A stretch of 64,000 bases of DNA, from positions 124,001-188,000 of the forward strand of contig CANMVS010000005.1 of NCBI GenBank assembly GCA_947501445.1, given 5' to 3'. The notes beneath the pieces were generated by a model, which made no database searches, was not told the DNA's origin, and worked only from the letters and a program-made list of their open reading frames with translations. The translations under genes were made by a program, and so were the position numbers. Of this stretch, positions 38,002 through 48,133 are shown in pieces (the first letter of the stretch is position 1; each line of letters opens with the position of its first letter). The stretch is from an uncultured Rhizobiaceae group bacterium (GTDB lineage Bacteria > Pseudomonadota > Alphaproteobacteria > Rhizobiales > Rhizobiaceae).

Positions 38002-38976
38002 ATGAAGTTTATTTCCTCCAATCCGGGTCGTGTACTGACAATATCTGTTGTTGTATTGCTTGCCGGATATGTCCTGTTTGAACAGTTTTTCACTTATACA
38101 TCCAATGCCTATATTGCGGCGGATGTGATTGTTGTAGCACCGCGCGTCAACGGTTATGTGCGTGACATCGACGTCGATCGAAATCAGGCTGTTAACAAAG
38201 CTGATGTGTTGCTGACCCTGGATCCCACACCCTACGAACTCGCACTCAGGCAACAAGAATCCCAACTGTCGCAATCGAAGGCAGCCCGGCAGTCGGCCAA
38301 GGCCCAAACCCAATTGTCGATGTCAAAGCGGGACGAGGTTCAAGCCAGCCTGAACGACGCCGAGGGCCATTGGCGAAGAACCCAGGATCTGCTCAAAAAG
38401 GGTGTCGCCTCACAGCAGACAGAAGATGATGCCTATCGCACATACCTCCTGGACAAGGCAGCACTTGCCGCGGCAGTGAACAAGATTTCCGTCGATCAAC
38501 GCCTGGAGACACAACAGGAGGCTGCCATAGAAGGTGCACAGGCAGCTGTTGATTATGCGCAGTATCAATTGGAGCAGACAAAACTGACATCGCCAATTGA
38601 CGGTATTGTGGCGACCTATACGTTGCGCCCTGGTGACTATGTGGAGACGGGAACTCCGGTGCTTGCTGTCGTTTCCCGTTCCAACTGGCGCATTGTTGCC
38701 AATGTTACGGAGCGACATGCTGCGCGGCTGAAACCGGGCATGACGGTGTGGTTTCAGGTATCCACAGATCCCTTGTCTATAAAGCGTGGAACTGTGCACA
38801 GTATCACACCGGGCATATCGCGTGAGGCCTCCGATGCAGGTGTCCTGCCCTATATTGCGCTTTCGACCGACTGGATACGCCTGCCGCGCAGATTTCCCGT
38901 TGAGGTGAATATCGGTGACGCCGACACATCACATTTTCTGCACGGCGGCGACGCGCGTATTTTCATGTTTCATTGA
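38002..38976 (+). CDS. HlyD/EmrA-type membrane fusion protein
   Basis: 324 aa periplasmic adaptor. One N-terminal membrane segment (LTISVVVLLAGYVLFEQFF), a lipoyl half-motif ADVIVVAPRVNGYVRDIDV, a long Gln/Lys/Ala-rich coiled-coil region (about 85-180), the second lipoyl half LTSPIDGIVATYTLRPGDYVETG, and a beta-barrel part. Start is uncertain: ATG 38002 keeps the usual short cytoplasmic tail, ATG 37966 adds 12 residues; neither has a clear ribosome site. Stop overlaps the start of the next gene, with which it forms an efflux pair. Confidence 0.88.
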   Translation: MKFISSNPGRVLTISVVVLLAGYVLFEQFFTYTSNAYIAADVIVVAPRVNGYVRDIDVDRNQAVNKADVLLTLDPTPYELALRQQESQLSQSKAARQSAKAQTQLSMSKRDEVQASLNDAEGHWRRTQDLLKKGVASQQTEDDAYRTYLLDKAALAAAVNKISVDQRLETQQEAAIEGAQAAVDYAQYQLEQTKLTSPIDGIVATYTLRPGDYVETGTPVLAVVSRSNWRIVANVTERHAARLKPGMTVWFQVSTDPLSIKRGTVHSITPGISREASDAGVLPYIALSTDWIRLPRRFPVEVNIGDADTSHFLHGGDARIFMFH

Positions 38977-40073
38977 AAACGCTCATGTTTAGATGGCTTC
39001 AGGCAATCCCCACCCCGCAGACTCATCTGGCACTGGTCACTGCAATGAGCGTTTGTGTTGCAAGCGTTGGGGCATTCTATTTGCATCTCGGTGCACCCTG
39101 GTGGGCGGCAATATCTGCCTGGATTGTTGCCCACGCAGACATGAACACCTGGCAAAAGAAAAGTGTGCAGCGGATCCTTGCCAGCATCCTTGGAAGTTTC
39201 ATCGGTTATCAGTTGATGGTGCTCTTTCAGGGCCAGCCCTTTCCTCAGGCATTGTGTATATTTTCCATCGGCGCCACGGGCATTTACAAGAGATTGACCA
39301 GCACTCAGCACAGCTATGCGTGGATACTGGGCAGTCTGACCGCGATATTGGTGATGATGGCCGGTATCAGTGACATTGAAACCCTGCAACCCATTGCCAT
39401 CGAGCGGGCGATGGAGGTCGGCGTTGGGGTCCTCTCCGCCGGTCTGATCACCCGAATGTTCATGGGCTGGGGGTCTATCAATAACACCGATGACACAACG
39501 GAAAAAACGCCCGATTTACCAGTGCAGAAAAATGATTCTGAAGCCAAATCCAGCCTGCCAGTGTATATGATCGACCGCGATACATTCAACTGGATATTGG
39601 CCATCGCCGGCGGTTGTGCAATGGCACTCATTCCACTCATTCACGGGTGGATCGCCCTTCCGGGCATGACACAATTTGCAATCAGTGTCGGTGTCTGCCT
39701 GAACGGGCGCAGTTACCAGATCAGAAATATTGGTCTGCAACGAATCATGGGCTGCTGCCTGGGTGCCGGGACGGGGATTTTGTTGACATGGTTCTCGATA
39801 AACTCGCTTTTCGTGCTGGAAATTCTCATTTTCGCCGTCGTTTTCGTGCTGTCAGGTATCCATCACGGTGATCGGAAATTCGCAGCGATAGGCACACAGG
39901 CCGGTGTTGCTTTTCTCCTGTGCACCTTGTCTTCAAGCGGGCCGGTCGAAACGATCCTGCCGGCACTGGAACGCTTTGTCGGTATTTTGAGTGCGCTGAT
40001 CTGCGTCAGCGTTTTTGCCAGCATTCTTGAGGAAGTTCATCTGCGGCGAAGAGCCATATCTGCAAGTATTTGA
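38973..40073 (+). CDS. FUSC/DUF2955-type inner-membrane efflux protein
   Basis: 366 aa from TTG 38973 (overlapping the HlyD stop as TTGA), or 362 aa from ATG 38985. Two sets of hydrophobic segments (about 20-150 and 205-355) separated by a charged loop (DDTTEKTPDLPVQKNDSEAKSS), the usual FUSC layout. Works with the adaptor upstream to pump out aromatic acids or similar compounds in relatives; the substrate here is unknown. Confidence 0.82.
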   Translation: MKTLMFRWLQAIPTPQTHLALVTAMSVCVASVGAFYLHLGAPWWAAISAWIVAHADMNTWQKKSVQRILASILGSFIGYQLMVLFQGQPFPQALCIFSIGATGIYKRLTSTQHSYAWILGSLTAILVMMAGISDIETLQPIAIERAMEVGVGVLSAGLITRMFMGWGSINNTDDTTEKTPDLPVQKNDSEAKSSLPVYMIDRDTFNWILAIAGGCAMALIPLIHGWIALPGMTQFAISVGVCLNGRSYQIRNIGLQRIMGCCLGAGTGILLTWFSINSLFVLEILIFAVVFVLSGIHHGDRKFAAIGTQAGVAFLLCTLSSSGPVETILPALERFVGILSALICVSVFASILEEVHLRRRAISASI

Positions 40074-40107
40074 AAAGCCCCCATTGTGATGCGCCCTGGT
40101 CGCCCCA

Positions 40108-40209
40108 CAGCAACTCAGGTTTTCACGGAATCAGCAAAACCTGAATGCATCAACAAAATCAAAGGCCGACACCGTTGTTTCATTTCTGACAAACCGTGAA
40201 ACGGTCTAA
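40108..40209 (-). repeat. Dispersed intergenic repeat, copy D
   Basis: Full-length copy in reverse orientation. On the minus strand it starts TTAGACCGTTTCACGG and ends in the TTCAGGTTTTG...GAAAACCTGA hairpin. Its TAG is the stop codon of the GNAT gene at 40206-40766. Confidence 0.83.
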
Positions 40210-40766
40210 GATAAGACAAGACTGAACATGTCAGTTTCCCCGGTTGAAAGCGTTGCATCACGCACAAAACCGTTTTTGATTAAAACCCTGGCGGATGCGG
40301 CATTGCTCTTTTCAACACCGCCCAATAGCAGTCCGCGTCCAAAGTGATCACCTTGCCACTGTACCAGTCCCTTCAGCAATTCACTTGCATAACCCTTGCT
40401 CCATGCCGTTTCGGCAAACAAATATCCAAGGTGAACTGTCCTTGGGTCACCCTGCCGACCAAACTGTGCCAGAATAAGCAGGCCCAGCAGAATGTCTGAT
40501 CGTTGATCGCGAACGGAATACAGATGACTTTCAGCTTCGCGGGCCGCTATCCAGTTGGCGATCGCGCCCTCTTCATCACAAAGCTGCAATGGTTCAGGCA
40601 GGTGCCTGAGAACATTGGCGGTCAAAACACCACTCAGATCTTTGATGAGTTGCAAGCGCTGGTTTCGATCCTCAAAACTTGCGCTGCAACGCCTGATTTT
40701 CAACCGCTCAGTCTCAAAACCGCTATCATCACTCATCAGATATTGCGCCTCAATGTCCAACACCAC
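40206..40766 (-). CDS. GNAT-family acetyltransferase (RimJ/RimL-like)
   Basis: 186 aa. N-terminal TERLKIRRC-like start (ETERLKIRRC), a central HLGYLFAETAWSKGYASELLKGLVQW (acetyl-CoA loop and helix), and the GGVEKSNAASARVLIKNGFVRD segment are characteristic. Substrate unknown; RimJ/L-type enzymes modify protein N-termini, amino acids or drugs. The last two residues and the stop are at the edge of repeat copy D. Unlinked in function to the genes on either side as far as I can see. Confidence 0.85.
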   Translation of the reverse strand: MVLDIEAQYLMSDDSGFETERLKIRRCSASFEDRNQRLQLIKDLSGVLTANVLRHLPEPLQLCDEEGAIANWIAAREAESHLYSVRDQRSDILLGLLILAQFGRQGDPRTVHLGYLFAETAWSKGYASELLKGLVQWQGDHFGRGLLLGGVEKSNAASARVLIKNGFVRDATLSTGETDMFSLVLS

Positions 40767-40856
40767 GAATTATAATCTGTTGAAGGCAAAGTGTCCAAAA
40801 CCCGATTGGATGGGAAGAAAGATGATTGGCCACAGCTTTGGAGGTGGATATCCGCA

Positions 40857-43406
40857 CTATGGGTGTTGCTGGATTTGCTGTCGTGTGCGTGACCATGTGG
40901 ACAATATGCGGCCAAGTTTGTCACGGCTTATCGGCTTCACCAGATAATCATCCATACCGGCCTGGATGCATTTCTCTTCATCTTTGGAAAACGCATGCGT
41001 GACGACCCCGATGATGGGTGTGCGCATACCGCCTGCAACCTCGGCTTGCCGAATGATCCGCGCAGCCTGAAATCCGTTCAACAAAGGCATGGTGACATCC
41101 ATCAAAATCACGTTGGGTCTGAGTTGTTGCCATGCTGCAACCGCTTCCTCACCATCCGCCACAACATGGCAGGAATAGCCCATCTGCTGGAGCAACTGCG
41201 TAAAGACAATCTGGTTGACACTATTGTCTTCCGCCACAAGGACATCCAATCTTGCCGTTCCCCCAACAACCTCCCGTCCACTGGACGCATCAGCAGCCAG
41301 AACGGGATGGTGCGATGGTACAGATTTGCCGGCGTCAACATCACCCGGCGCCTCAACTGATCCTGGATCCGTTGGTCTCATGGCTTGAGGCCAGTTGTTT
41401 CTGTTCGAAGTCTCCAGGACAGACACAATGGTATTGTGCAGTGCGCGTGGTGAACAGCCAGCACTGACAAATGCATCTATTTTCAACCCGTGCCGCTGCT
41501 CGTGAGTGAGACAATTTTCAACCGGCTCCATCAGAATTATGGCCGGATTTTGCAGATGCACATCGCTTCGGATTGAACGTACAATTGACAGTGCCACAGA
41601 TATGTCGTCCTGACATGAAACCAGCACCAGATCGATCGGCAGATCCAACTGCCGGGCGGCACGAATAACCTTCAGACCCTCCTCGGCTCCAATGGCAATA
41701 CAGCTATCAAACGGCAGCGCCGCCACCTTATTGCGGACAATCTCGCAGGGTTTATCGTCGGCACATACAGCCAATATGCGGGTTCTGTCAGATCGCATAT
41801 CAGAGGCATGGCCGGCGGCTTGCCTGCCGACAGGCAATTGCAATGCGAACCAGACCCTGGTGCCTTTGCCGACTTGACTTTCAAGTCCTATCCGCCCGCC
41901 CATCAATCGTGTCAGCCGGGCACATAACGCAAGGCCCAGCCCCGCACCATCGGCAGTCGTGGCTGTTTCATCATCCGTTGCATCAAAATTGCGGCAAATT
42001 CGCTGTTTTTTGCTGCCATCCATGCCGCAGCCGGTATCACTGACCGAAAACTCAATATGGGCATTTTGTGTATCAATATGATTGCAACATACGTCAATTT
42101 CTACGTGTCCGACGTCAGTGTTTTTGATCGCATTGCTGACAAGGTTCACTAATATCTGTCGGATGCGAACAACGTCACCAACCAGTGTTTGCGGTATATT
42201 GTCGGCATATTTAACAACCAGATCCAGGTCACGCTCAACCAGCCCGGCCGCAAGCAGGCCGGATACGTCATCCACGATGCTTTGTGGTGAAAATGCAGCT
42301 TGGGATAATATCAGACTGCCGGATGCAAGCCGGGCGTAGTCCATGACATCAGTGAGTATGTCCAGCAGACTGCGTCCTGACTGAACAATCACATCCGCCA
42401 GTTTTTGCTGGTTTTTCTGCAAACCCGATTGTTTCAGCATCTGCGCCATTCCAACGATCCCAATCAACGGGATGCGGAATTCATGGCTGAGATTTGCCAG
42501 ATAGTCCGGGCTGGTTCTTTTCGGGTTTTCCATCTCTTTTTGCTGTGCCACCAGCGTTGTCACATCTGTCCCGATACAGGCTCTGTCTCCATTGCTGGTG
42601 GTATGATTTCGCCACAACGTCCAACTCGCCTGCATGCAATGAAGTGAGCTGTCCCGTTCAATGCCAACTTTATGTTGAGCGACCATTGTATCAACCCAGG
42701 CTCGCCTGTCAGCTGCTGCTTGTGGTACAAGTCCGGTCGCTGCTATTTCAGATACGATATCGCTCAAAGAGCGGCCCGCAGACCAGTCAGTGACAAGCGG
42801 GAACCTTTTCTTGAATGCAGCATTGCACCCAACGATCCGATAGCCGGGGTCCCACAGGACGAAAGCATTTTCGTGTTCCTGCAACCCATGTTGCCAGCGC
42901 TCCGCTGCGTCACTTGCAAAGCAATCAGCCGATTGTGCTGAATGGCTGTCCTTGCGCTGGAGGCAAGAACCACCGGTATTGCTTTTCGGCTCGCTGACGT
43001 CGTGCTGATCAGACGGTTTCCAGCCTTCAAACCGAAGGGTCTGTTTGGAGCCAAAAACCACAAGAACAAATTTGAAACCGTTGGCATCAATCAATTGACG
43101 CACACTGGCCCGCAGGTGTTCCTTACAGCCAGGCAGGGTTAGAGCGGCTGAATATTGCCTACCAAAGACAAGCGCCCGCCGCTCTTTGACATCCAGATCC
43201 GCAGATACCGTATCGCTCACGACATCGGACATCTGTTGCCCCAGGAGAGTTTTCTCGTCGCACTTTACCAATGCGCAATAGGCCGCGTTTGCGGCCACAA
43301 AGCGCAAATCACCATCTTTGATATATGCCGGTTGGGCATGCGTATACAGTTCGGCAATAACCGAATCGAAATCGCGCCCCTCCAGACCAGTTAAACCGCC
43401 CTTCAA
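40857..43406 (-). CDS. Soluble hybrid sensor histidine kinase/response regulator
   Basis: 849 aa with no membrane segment, so cytosolic. Two PAS-like regions (about 15-115 and 170-285), a HisKA domain with H308 in NLSHEFRIPL, an HATPase domain (N-box QILVNLVSNAIKNT, G1 SDTGCGMD, G2 GAGLGLALCARL), a degenerate receiver (about 565-660, no clear acceptor Asp), and an intact C-terminal receiver with D770 in ILMDVTMPLLNGF and Lys in LVKP. The HEFRIPL box has Ile where Thr is normal. No separate response regulator or HPt is nearby, so output is unclear. Confidence 0.9.
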   Translation of the reverse strand: MKGGLTGLEGRDFDSVIAELYTHAQPAYIKDGDLRFVAANAAYCALVKCDEKTLLGQQMSDVVSDTVSADLDVKERRALVFGRQYSAALTLPGCKEHLRASVRQLIDANGFKFVLVVFGSKQTLRFEGWKPSDQHDVSEPKSNTGGSCLQRKDSHSAQSADCFASDAAERWQHGLQEHENAFVLWDPGYRIVGCNAAFKKRFPLVTDWSAGRSLSDIVSEIAATGLVPQAAADRRAWVDTMVAQHKVGIERDSSLHCMQASWTLWRNHTTSNGDRACIGTDVTTLVAQQKEMENPKRTSPDYLANLSHEFRIPLIGIVGMAQMLKQSGLQKNQQKLADVIVQSGRSLLDILTDVMDYARLASGSLILSQAAFSPQSIVDDVSGLLAAGLVERDLDLVVKYADNIPQTLVGDVVRIRQILVNLVSNAIKNTDVGHVEIDVCCNHIDTQNAHIEFSVSDTGCGMDGSKKQRICRNFDATDDETATTADGAGLGLALCARLTRLMGGRIGLESQVGKGTRVWFALQLPVGRQAAGHASDMRSDRTRILAVCADDKPCEIVRNKVAALPFDSCIAIGAEEGLKVIRAARQLDLPIDLVLVSCQDDISVALSIVRSIRSDVHLQNPAIILMEPVENCLTHEQRHGLKIDAFVSAGCSPRALHNTIVSVLETSNRNNWPQAMRPTDPGSVEAPGDVDAGKSVPSHHPVLAADASSGREVVGGTARLDVLVAEDNSVNQIVFTQLLQQMGYSCHVVADGEEAVAAWQQLRPNVILMDVTMPLLNGFQAARIIRQAEVAGGMRTPIIGVVTHAFSKDEEKCIQAGMDDYLVKPISRDKLGRILSTWSRTRQQIQQHP

Positions 43407-43630
43407 CTGAAATCCTCTGAACCTGATCCCCCTCGGGGATTGTCAGCACAGTGTGTCAAATTTTAAGAAAATTACATTCACTAGGAGTCGCCATCCGGCA
43501 TTAACCAAACATCAACCATTTAACCGGTCGACGCGAATAGGCATCGCGCGATTCTCGTTACACGTGTGGAGATCTGCACGACCGTTTGCTGTTCTTCGCA
43601 TTCGGGCAATAACGTCCATTTAAAAAGGCC

Positions 43631-44488
43631 TCAACCGGGCGTTACACCGCGCAGACGCTCAGAGCGACGACGCAGAAGCTCCAGCGTGGTCAGTAATAGG
43701 ATGGAGATTGCCACAAGAAGTGTTGCTACGGCGAGAATCGTTGGCGATATCTGTTCACGCAATCCGGTGAACATTTGCCAAGGCAATGTCTTTTGCGATG
43801 CTGAGCCAAGGAACAGAACCACCACCACTTCATCAAATGACGTGATAAACGCAAAGAGCGCACCTGAAATCACACCAGGCAGAATGAGGGGCATTTGAAC
43901 CCTGAAGAACGTGGTAACCGGATTGGCACCAAGATTGGCCGCAGCGCGCACCAGACTTTGATCAAAACCCACCAGAGTCGCAGTCACCGTGATGATGACA
44001 AAAGGCGTGCCAAGGGCGGCATGCGCCATGACTACACCGATATAGGTTCCCTGCAGGCCAATACGTGAATAGAAAAAATACATGCCAGCAGCTGAAATGA
44101 TCAACGGTACAATCATTGGCGAAATCAGCATTGCCATGACAACTGATCGAAACGGCATATGCGATTGTGACAGACCGATGGCCGCCACTGTCCCAAATGT
44201 CGTCGCCAACAGGGTTGCGGCCGGTGCGATGCTGATGGAATTGCGCATCGCCGCCTGCCAGTCAGAATTGGTGAAAAAATCCTGATAATGTTTAAGCGAA
44301 TAGCCCGCTGGATCCAATGTCAGCATTTCCGGCGTAAAGGTGAAAAAATTCTGCGCATTAAACGACAGTGGAATAATCACCAGGATCGGAAAAATCAGAA
44401 AGAAAAATATCAGGGCGCATATGACCCGGAAGGTATAATACCAGGTCCGCTGTCCAGTTGATGCGTAGGGTGGCAAGGCAGAAGGCAT
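43631..44488 (-). CDS. potC: Spermidine/putrescine-type ABC permease, PotC-like
   Basis: 285 aa inner-membrane permease with six hydrophobic segments and the EAA loop DQSLVRAAANLGANPVTTFFRVQMPLI. Last gene of the potA-D-B-C unit; starts 4 bp after the PotB-like stop. PotC-like permeases carry polyamines, but related importers take up other small cations or organic acids, so the substrate is provisional. Confidence 0.88.
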   Translation of the reverse strand: MPSALPPYASTGQRTWYYTFRVICALIFFFLIFPILVIIPLSFNAQNFFTFTPEMLTLDPAGYSLKHYQDFFTNSDWQAAMRNSISIAPAATLLATTFGTVAAIGLSQSHMPFRSVVMAMLISPMIVPLIISAAGMYFFYSRIGLQGTYIGVVMAHAALGTPFVIITVTATLVGFDQSLVRAAANLGANPVTTFFRVQMPLILPGVISGALFAFITSFDEVVVVLFLGSASQKTLPWQMFTGLREQISPTILAVATLLVAISILLLTTLELLRRRSERLRGVTPG

Positions 44489-44492
44489 GAGC

Positions 44493-45758
44493 TTATCCCA
44501 ACTTCACATTGTCGATGCCGACAATTCGGTCATAGAGCCAATAAAGGGTCATGACCAATACCAGAAGCATGACACCCAGCGCTGCTGCCAGGCCCCAGTT
44601 CAATGACGACGAAATATGATAGGCAATCCGGTTTGATATAAAGATGCCTGACGTTCCGCCAACCAGTTCAGGTGTAATGTAATAACCGATGGACAGAATG
44701 AACACGAGAATGCTGCCGGCGCCAATACCTGGAATCGTTTGCGGAAAATAGACCCGCCAGAACGCATACCAATCCGTTGCACCCATGCTTTTTGCCGCGC
44801 GCATATAGGTTGGCGATATGGTTTTCATCACGGAAAACAGCGGCAGAATCATGAATGGCAATAAAATATGCGTCATGGCGATGATTGTACCGGTCTGATT
44901 GTTGATCAGCGCAAGACGTGATTCGTCCCCGACTATACCCAGCCAGACGAGTGTATCGTTGATCACCCCCTGCTGCTGCAGGAGAACTTTCCAGGCGGAT
45001 GTGCGCACGAGCAATGAGGTCCAAAAGGGCAGCAGCACAAGGATCATCAGCAGATTTGATGAGCGCAGGGGCAGACTGGCCAGCAGCCAGGCAATCGGGT
45101 AACCGAGCAGAATACACGAGGCGGTAATGGTGATGGACAACATCAAAGTTCGGCCGAACAACAGCAGATAGATACGTTCATCCTCAGCCTTGAGCTGCAC
45201 GCCATCGGCAGTACGTTCGGCGTCACTGGCCGCCAAAAAATACCCGCCGGTCAGCGGACTGCTGAAGCGCTTGATAACCTGCCAGTATTCAACGTCGCCC
45301 CACTTCTTGTCGGCTTTGAGGAATTGTTCCTTGTAATTGCCATCTTCGAACTTGTTAACGCGCCTGCCCGTCTTGCGAAACAGGCTGGAGGTTCCCGGCT
45401 TTTCATAATTAAGCCGCGAGCCCACACGCGTATGCGTTTTGGACTTGGTCGCCACCTGTAGATCCGCAGCCAGCGCTGCATAGACGTCTTCACCAGGCAA
45501 TTCGCCTGAGTTCTCATCCCACAATTCAATCGCAACAACGGTTTGTGGAAGCGTATTTGGGACAATATCATTTTCGACCGAGCGAAACAGCATGTCAGCA
45601 ATTGGCGCGACAAAGGATAATAAAATGAACAAAAACAACGGGGCGACCAGCAACAGGGCGCGTATTTTCTGCGCCCGCAGAGCCCGTCTGATGCTGACTT
45701 TCAGCGGCACACCATCCTGTGTGGTTAATACGGCCATTGTCTGATCTGTGTCGCTCAT
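44493..45758 (-). CDS. potB: Spermidine/putrescine-type ABC permease, PotB-like, with periplasmic insert
   Basis: 421 aa, longer than the usual 280-300. After the first membrane segment (about 32-52) there is a charged insert of about 140 residues (about 65-205) before the permease core with the SPTYMRAAKSMGATDWYAFWRVYFPQTIPG EAA region (split here only for reading). Similar long loops occur in some alphaproteobacterial members of this family. Preceded by a hairpin that probably lowers its expression relative to the binding protein. Confidence 0.86.
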   Translation of the reverse strand: MSDTDQTMAVLTTQDGVPLKVSIRRALRAQKIRALLLVAPLFLFILLSFVAPIADMLFRSVENDIVPNTLPQTVVAIELWDENSGELPGEDVYAALAADLQVATKSKTHTRVGSRLNYEKPGTSSLFRKTGRRVNKFEDGNYKEQFLKADKKWGDVEYWQVIKRFSSPLTGGYFLAASDAERTADGVQLKAEDERIYLLLFGRTLMLSITITASCILLGYPIAWLLASLPLRSSNLLMILVLLPFWTSLLVRTSAWKVLLQQQGVINDTLVWLGIVGDESRLALINNQTGTIIAMTHILLPFMILPLFSVMKTISPTYMRAAKSMGATDWYAFWRVYFPQTIPGIGAGSILVFILSIGYYITPELVGGTSGIFISNRIAYHISSSLNWGLAAALGVMLLVLVMTLYWLYDRIVGIDNVKLG

Positions 45759-45800
45759 ATCATTTTGTCCGCGTCTGAGAGATCAAAATAAATTGGTTGA

Positions 45801-45822
45801 AACGGGGCCACGAGGCCCCGTT
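45801..45822 (-). terminator. Hairpin between the PotD-like and PotB-like genes
   Basis: Strong 9-bp stem AACGGGGCC/GGCCCCGTT with a four-base loop, and a smaller AAAGAC/GTCTTT hairpin next to it (45826-45841). Only a short T-run follows, so partial termination or 3'-end protection of the binding-protein mRNA is likely. Confidence 0.65.
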
Positions 45823-45839
45823 CCGAAAGACCGAGGTCT

Positions 45840-46934
45840 TTATTTTGCAAGCCATGCCTGGAATTTTGCATCCAGATCATCGCGATTGTCTGCCCACCAT
45901 TCATAATTGTAGAGGAAGGTGTTTTTGGCGTTGTTTGGATCGGTTGGCATATGTGGTGCCATATCGATGCCAAGCTCAGCATGTTTGCCGACAAGCGGCG
46001 CAGATGATTTGCGTGCAGGACCATAGGAAATATATTTGGCCTGATCGGCAAGGCGCTGCGTATCGGTAGCGAACATGATGTATTTTTTCGCAGCAGCGAG
46101 GCGTTCCGGTGAAAGACCGGCAGGAATGATCCAGCCATCCAGGTCAAAAACCTGCGCGTCCCACAACATGCCAATTGGCTGCTTGTCTTCTTCGATCAGC
46201 GCAAACAGACGGCCATTGTAAGTGGAACCCATCACGACTTCACCATCAGCAAGCAGCTGGGGTGTTTCCGAACCCGAGGACCACCAGATTACGTCGTCCT
46301 TGATTGAGCCGAGTTTGGCCAATGCACGGTCAACACCTTCGGGTGTGTCAAGAACATCGTAAACATCTGCTTTTGCAACGCCGTCACAAATCAGCGCCCA
46401 TTCCATATTGTTGATCGGGCGTTTTTCCAGGGCGCGTTTGCCGGGATATTTTTCGGTATCGAAAACCGCACAGATATCAGTTGGTGGTGTATCGCCAACC
46501 TTGTCCGTGCGGTAGCCAAATGTCGTGGAATAGACAATCTGTGGAATAAAGCATTCGGATACGAGCAAATCGCCAAAATCATCAGCTGCGGACGTACCGT
46601 CCGGCGCAGCCGCAAGGTCCTTTGCAGGATCGATAACTTCAGCCAGGCCCTCATCACAAAGCCGGATGGCATCTGCCGCCACGACGTCAACGACGTCCCA
46701 GGTCACATTGCCAGCTTCATTCATGGCGCGCAGTTTGGCCACAGCTTCAGCAGACGATTCATCGTTGATGATGTTAACGCCGGGATTTTCAGCCATATAT
46801 GGCTTATGGTAGGCGTTGTTTTGTGAAGATGAATAGGCTCCACCCCAAGACACGATGGTCATGTCTTCGGCGAAAACCGATGTTGAGCCGACAGCCAGTG
46901 CGGTTGCGGCAATCAGTATTGATCTTAGTTTCAT
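45840..46934 (-). CDS. potD: Polyamine-type ABC transporter binding protein, PotD-like
   Basis: 364 aa. Signal peptide residues 1-22 (VGSTSVFA). The mature start EDMTIVSWGGAYSSSQNNAYHKPYM (split for reading) and the VVDVVAADAIRLCDEGLAE and GEVVMGSTYNGRLFAL segments match family 1 solute-binding proteins related to PotD/PotF. Captures a small cationic or polyamine-like ligand for the PotB/PotC-like permeases. Confidence 0.88.
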   Translation of the reverse strand: MKLRSILIAATALAVGSTSVFAEDMTIVSWGGAYSSSQNNAYHKPYMAENPGVNIINDESSAEAVAKLRAMNEAGNVTWDVVDVVAADAIRLCDEGLAEVIDPAKDLAAAPDGTSAADDFGDLLVSECFIPQIVYSTTFGYRTDKVGDTPPTDICAVFDTEKYPGKRALEKRPINNMEWALICDGVAKADVYDVLDTPEGVDRALAKLGSIKDDVIWWSSGSETPQLLADGEVVMGSTYNGRLFALIEEDKQPIGMLWDAQVFDLDGWIIPAGLSPERLAAAKKYIMFATDTQRLADQAKYISYGPARKSSAPLVGKHAELGIDMAPHMPTDPNNAKNTFLYNYEWWADNRDDLDAKFQAWLAK

Positions 46935-47038
46935 TTCATACTCCCTTTTCAGTCATTTGTGCGCGCCGGGACGCGGCTTGCACATTGCTACAGACGGCGA
47001 TAGCCCACCGTTCTGCTCTTGCTGGCCACGGGGGTGGC

Positions 47039-48133
47039 TCAGCCAACCGGGTCAAGTGCCTTACAGTCACTTGCGAACCAGCCAATCTTTATGTCCTGCC
47101 CTTCTGCAAGCTTTTGTTCACCTGCACGGTTGCGCACCTTGACAACAAACTCCGGATTACCGGCGACCGACATGCGTACACGAATATGATCGCCCAGATA
47201 AATCAGCTCTTCAATGTGCCCTGTTATGCTGTTTTCCATGCCGTCAGCGACAATGATCTCAACGCGCTCGGGACGCAGGGACAAGGTCGTTGCATCACCA
47301 ACAGCCGCAACATTGACCTTGTCAGCTTTCATCATCGTTCCGTCTGCCAGTTTAACATCGCAGATATTGCCATTTATTGCCGTAACCGTGCCATTGAGTT
47401 TGTTGTTTTCGCCAATGAACTGAGCAACAAATGAATTTTGCGGTGTCTCATAGAGCTCGTCCGGTGGCGACAACTGCTGAATGACACCATCATTGAAAAC
47501 CGCGACACGATCAGACATCGTCAGCGCCTCGGTCTGATCATGCGTCACGTAGACGACCGTGACGCCGAGGTTTTCATGTATATGTTTGATTTCATACTGC
47601 ATTTGCTCGCGCAATTGCTTGTCCAGAGCGCCAAGCGGTTCATCCATCAAAATCAAATCCGGATCAAAAACCAGTGCCCGGGCAACAGCCACACGCTGCT
47701 GTTGGCCGCCGGACAGCTGAGCGGGTCTGCGTGAACCGAACTGCGGCAGTTCCACCATTTCCAAAGCCCGTTTGACCTTGGCTTCCTGTTCTGCTTTCCC
47801 CATATTGCGAACCTGCAGCGGGAACGCCAGATTTTCAGCAACTGTCATATGAGGGAAAAGCGCATAGTTCTGGAATACCATGCCAACGCCTCTTTTATGG
47901 GGCGGCACATTATTGATGGGCTTTTCGTTGAGATAAATTTCGCCGTGGCTTGCAGGTTCAAACCCCGCCAACATCATCAGGCAGGTGGTTTTTCCTGAGC
48001 CCGACGGCCCAAGCATGGTTAAAAATTCGCCCTTTTCGATGTCAAGGTTGAGGTCTTTGACAACCAGAACCTCTCCATCATAGCTCTTTTGAACCTTGTC
48101 AAACTTTACGCTTGCGCCCCGCTCGGTTGTCAT
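47039..48133 (-). CDS. potA: Polyamine-type ABC transporter ATP-binding protein, PotA-like
   Basis: 364 aa. Walker [12 protein letters not shown], signature [15 protein letters not shown] and Walker [19 protein letters not shown]; a C-terminal TOBE domain (about 285-360). First gene of the unit, followed 104 bp later by the binding protein. The 104-bp gap may hold a second promoter but none is evident. Confidence 0.92.
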   Translation of the reverse strand: MTTERGASVKFDKVQKSYDGEVLVVKDLNLDIEKGEFLTMLGPSGSGKTTCLMMLAGFEPASHGEIYLNEKPINNVPPHKRGVGMVFQNYALFPHMTVAENLAFPLQVRNMGKAEQEAKVKRALEMVELPQFGSRRPAQLSGGQQQRVAVARALVFDPDLILMDEPLGALDKQLREQMQYEIKHIHENLGVTVVYVTHDQTEALTMSDRVAVFNDGVIQQLSPPDELYETPQNSFVAQFIGENNKLNGTVTAINGNICDVKLADGTMMKADKVNVAAVGDATTLSLRPERVEIIVADGMENSITGHIEELIYLGDHIRVRMSVAGNPEFVVKVRNRAGEQKLAEGQDIKIGWFASDCKALDPVG

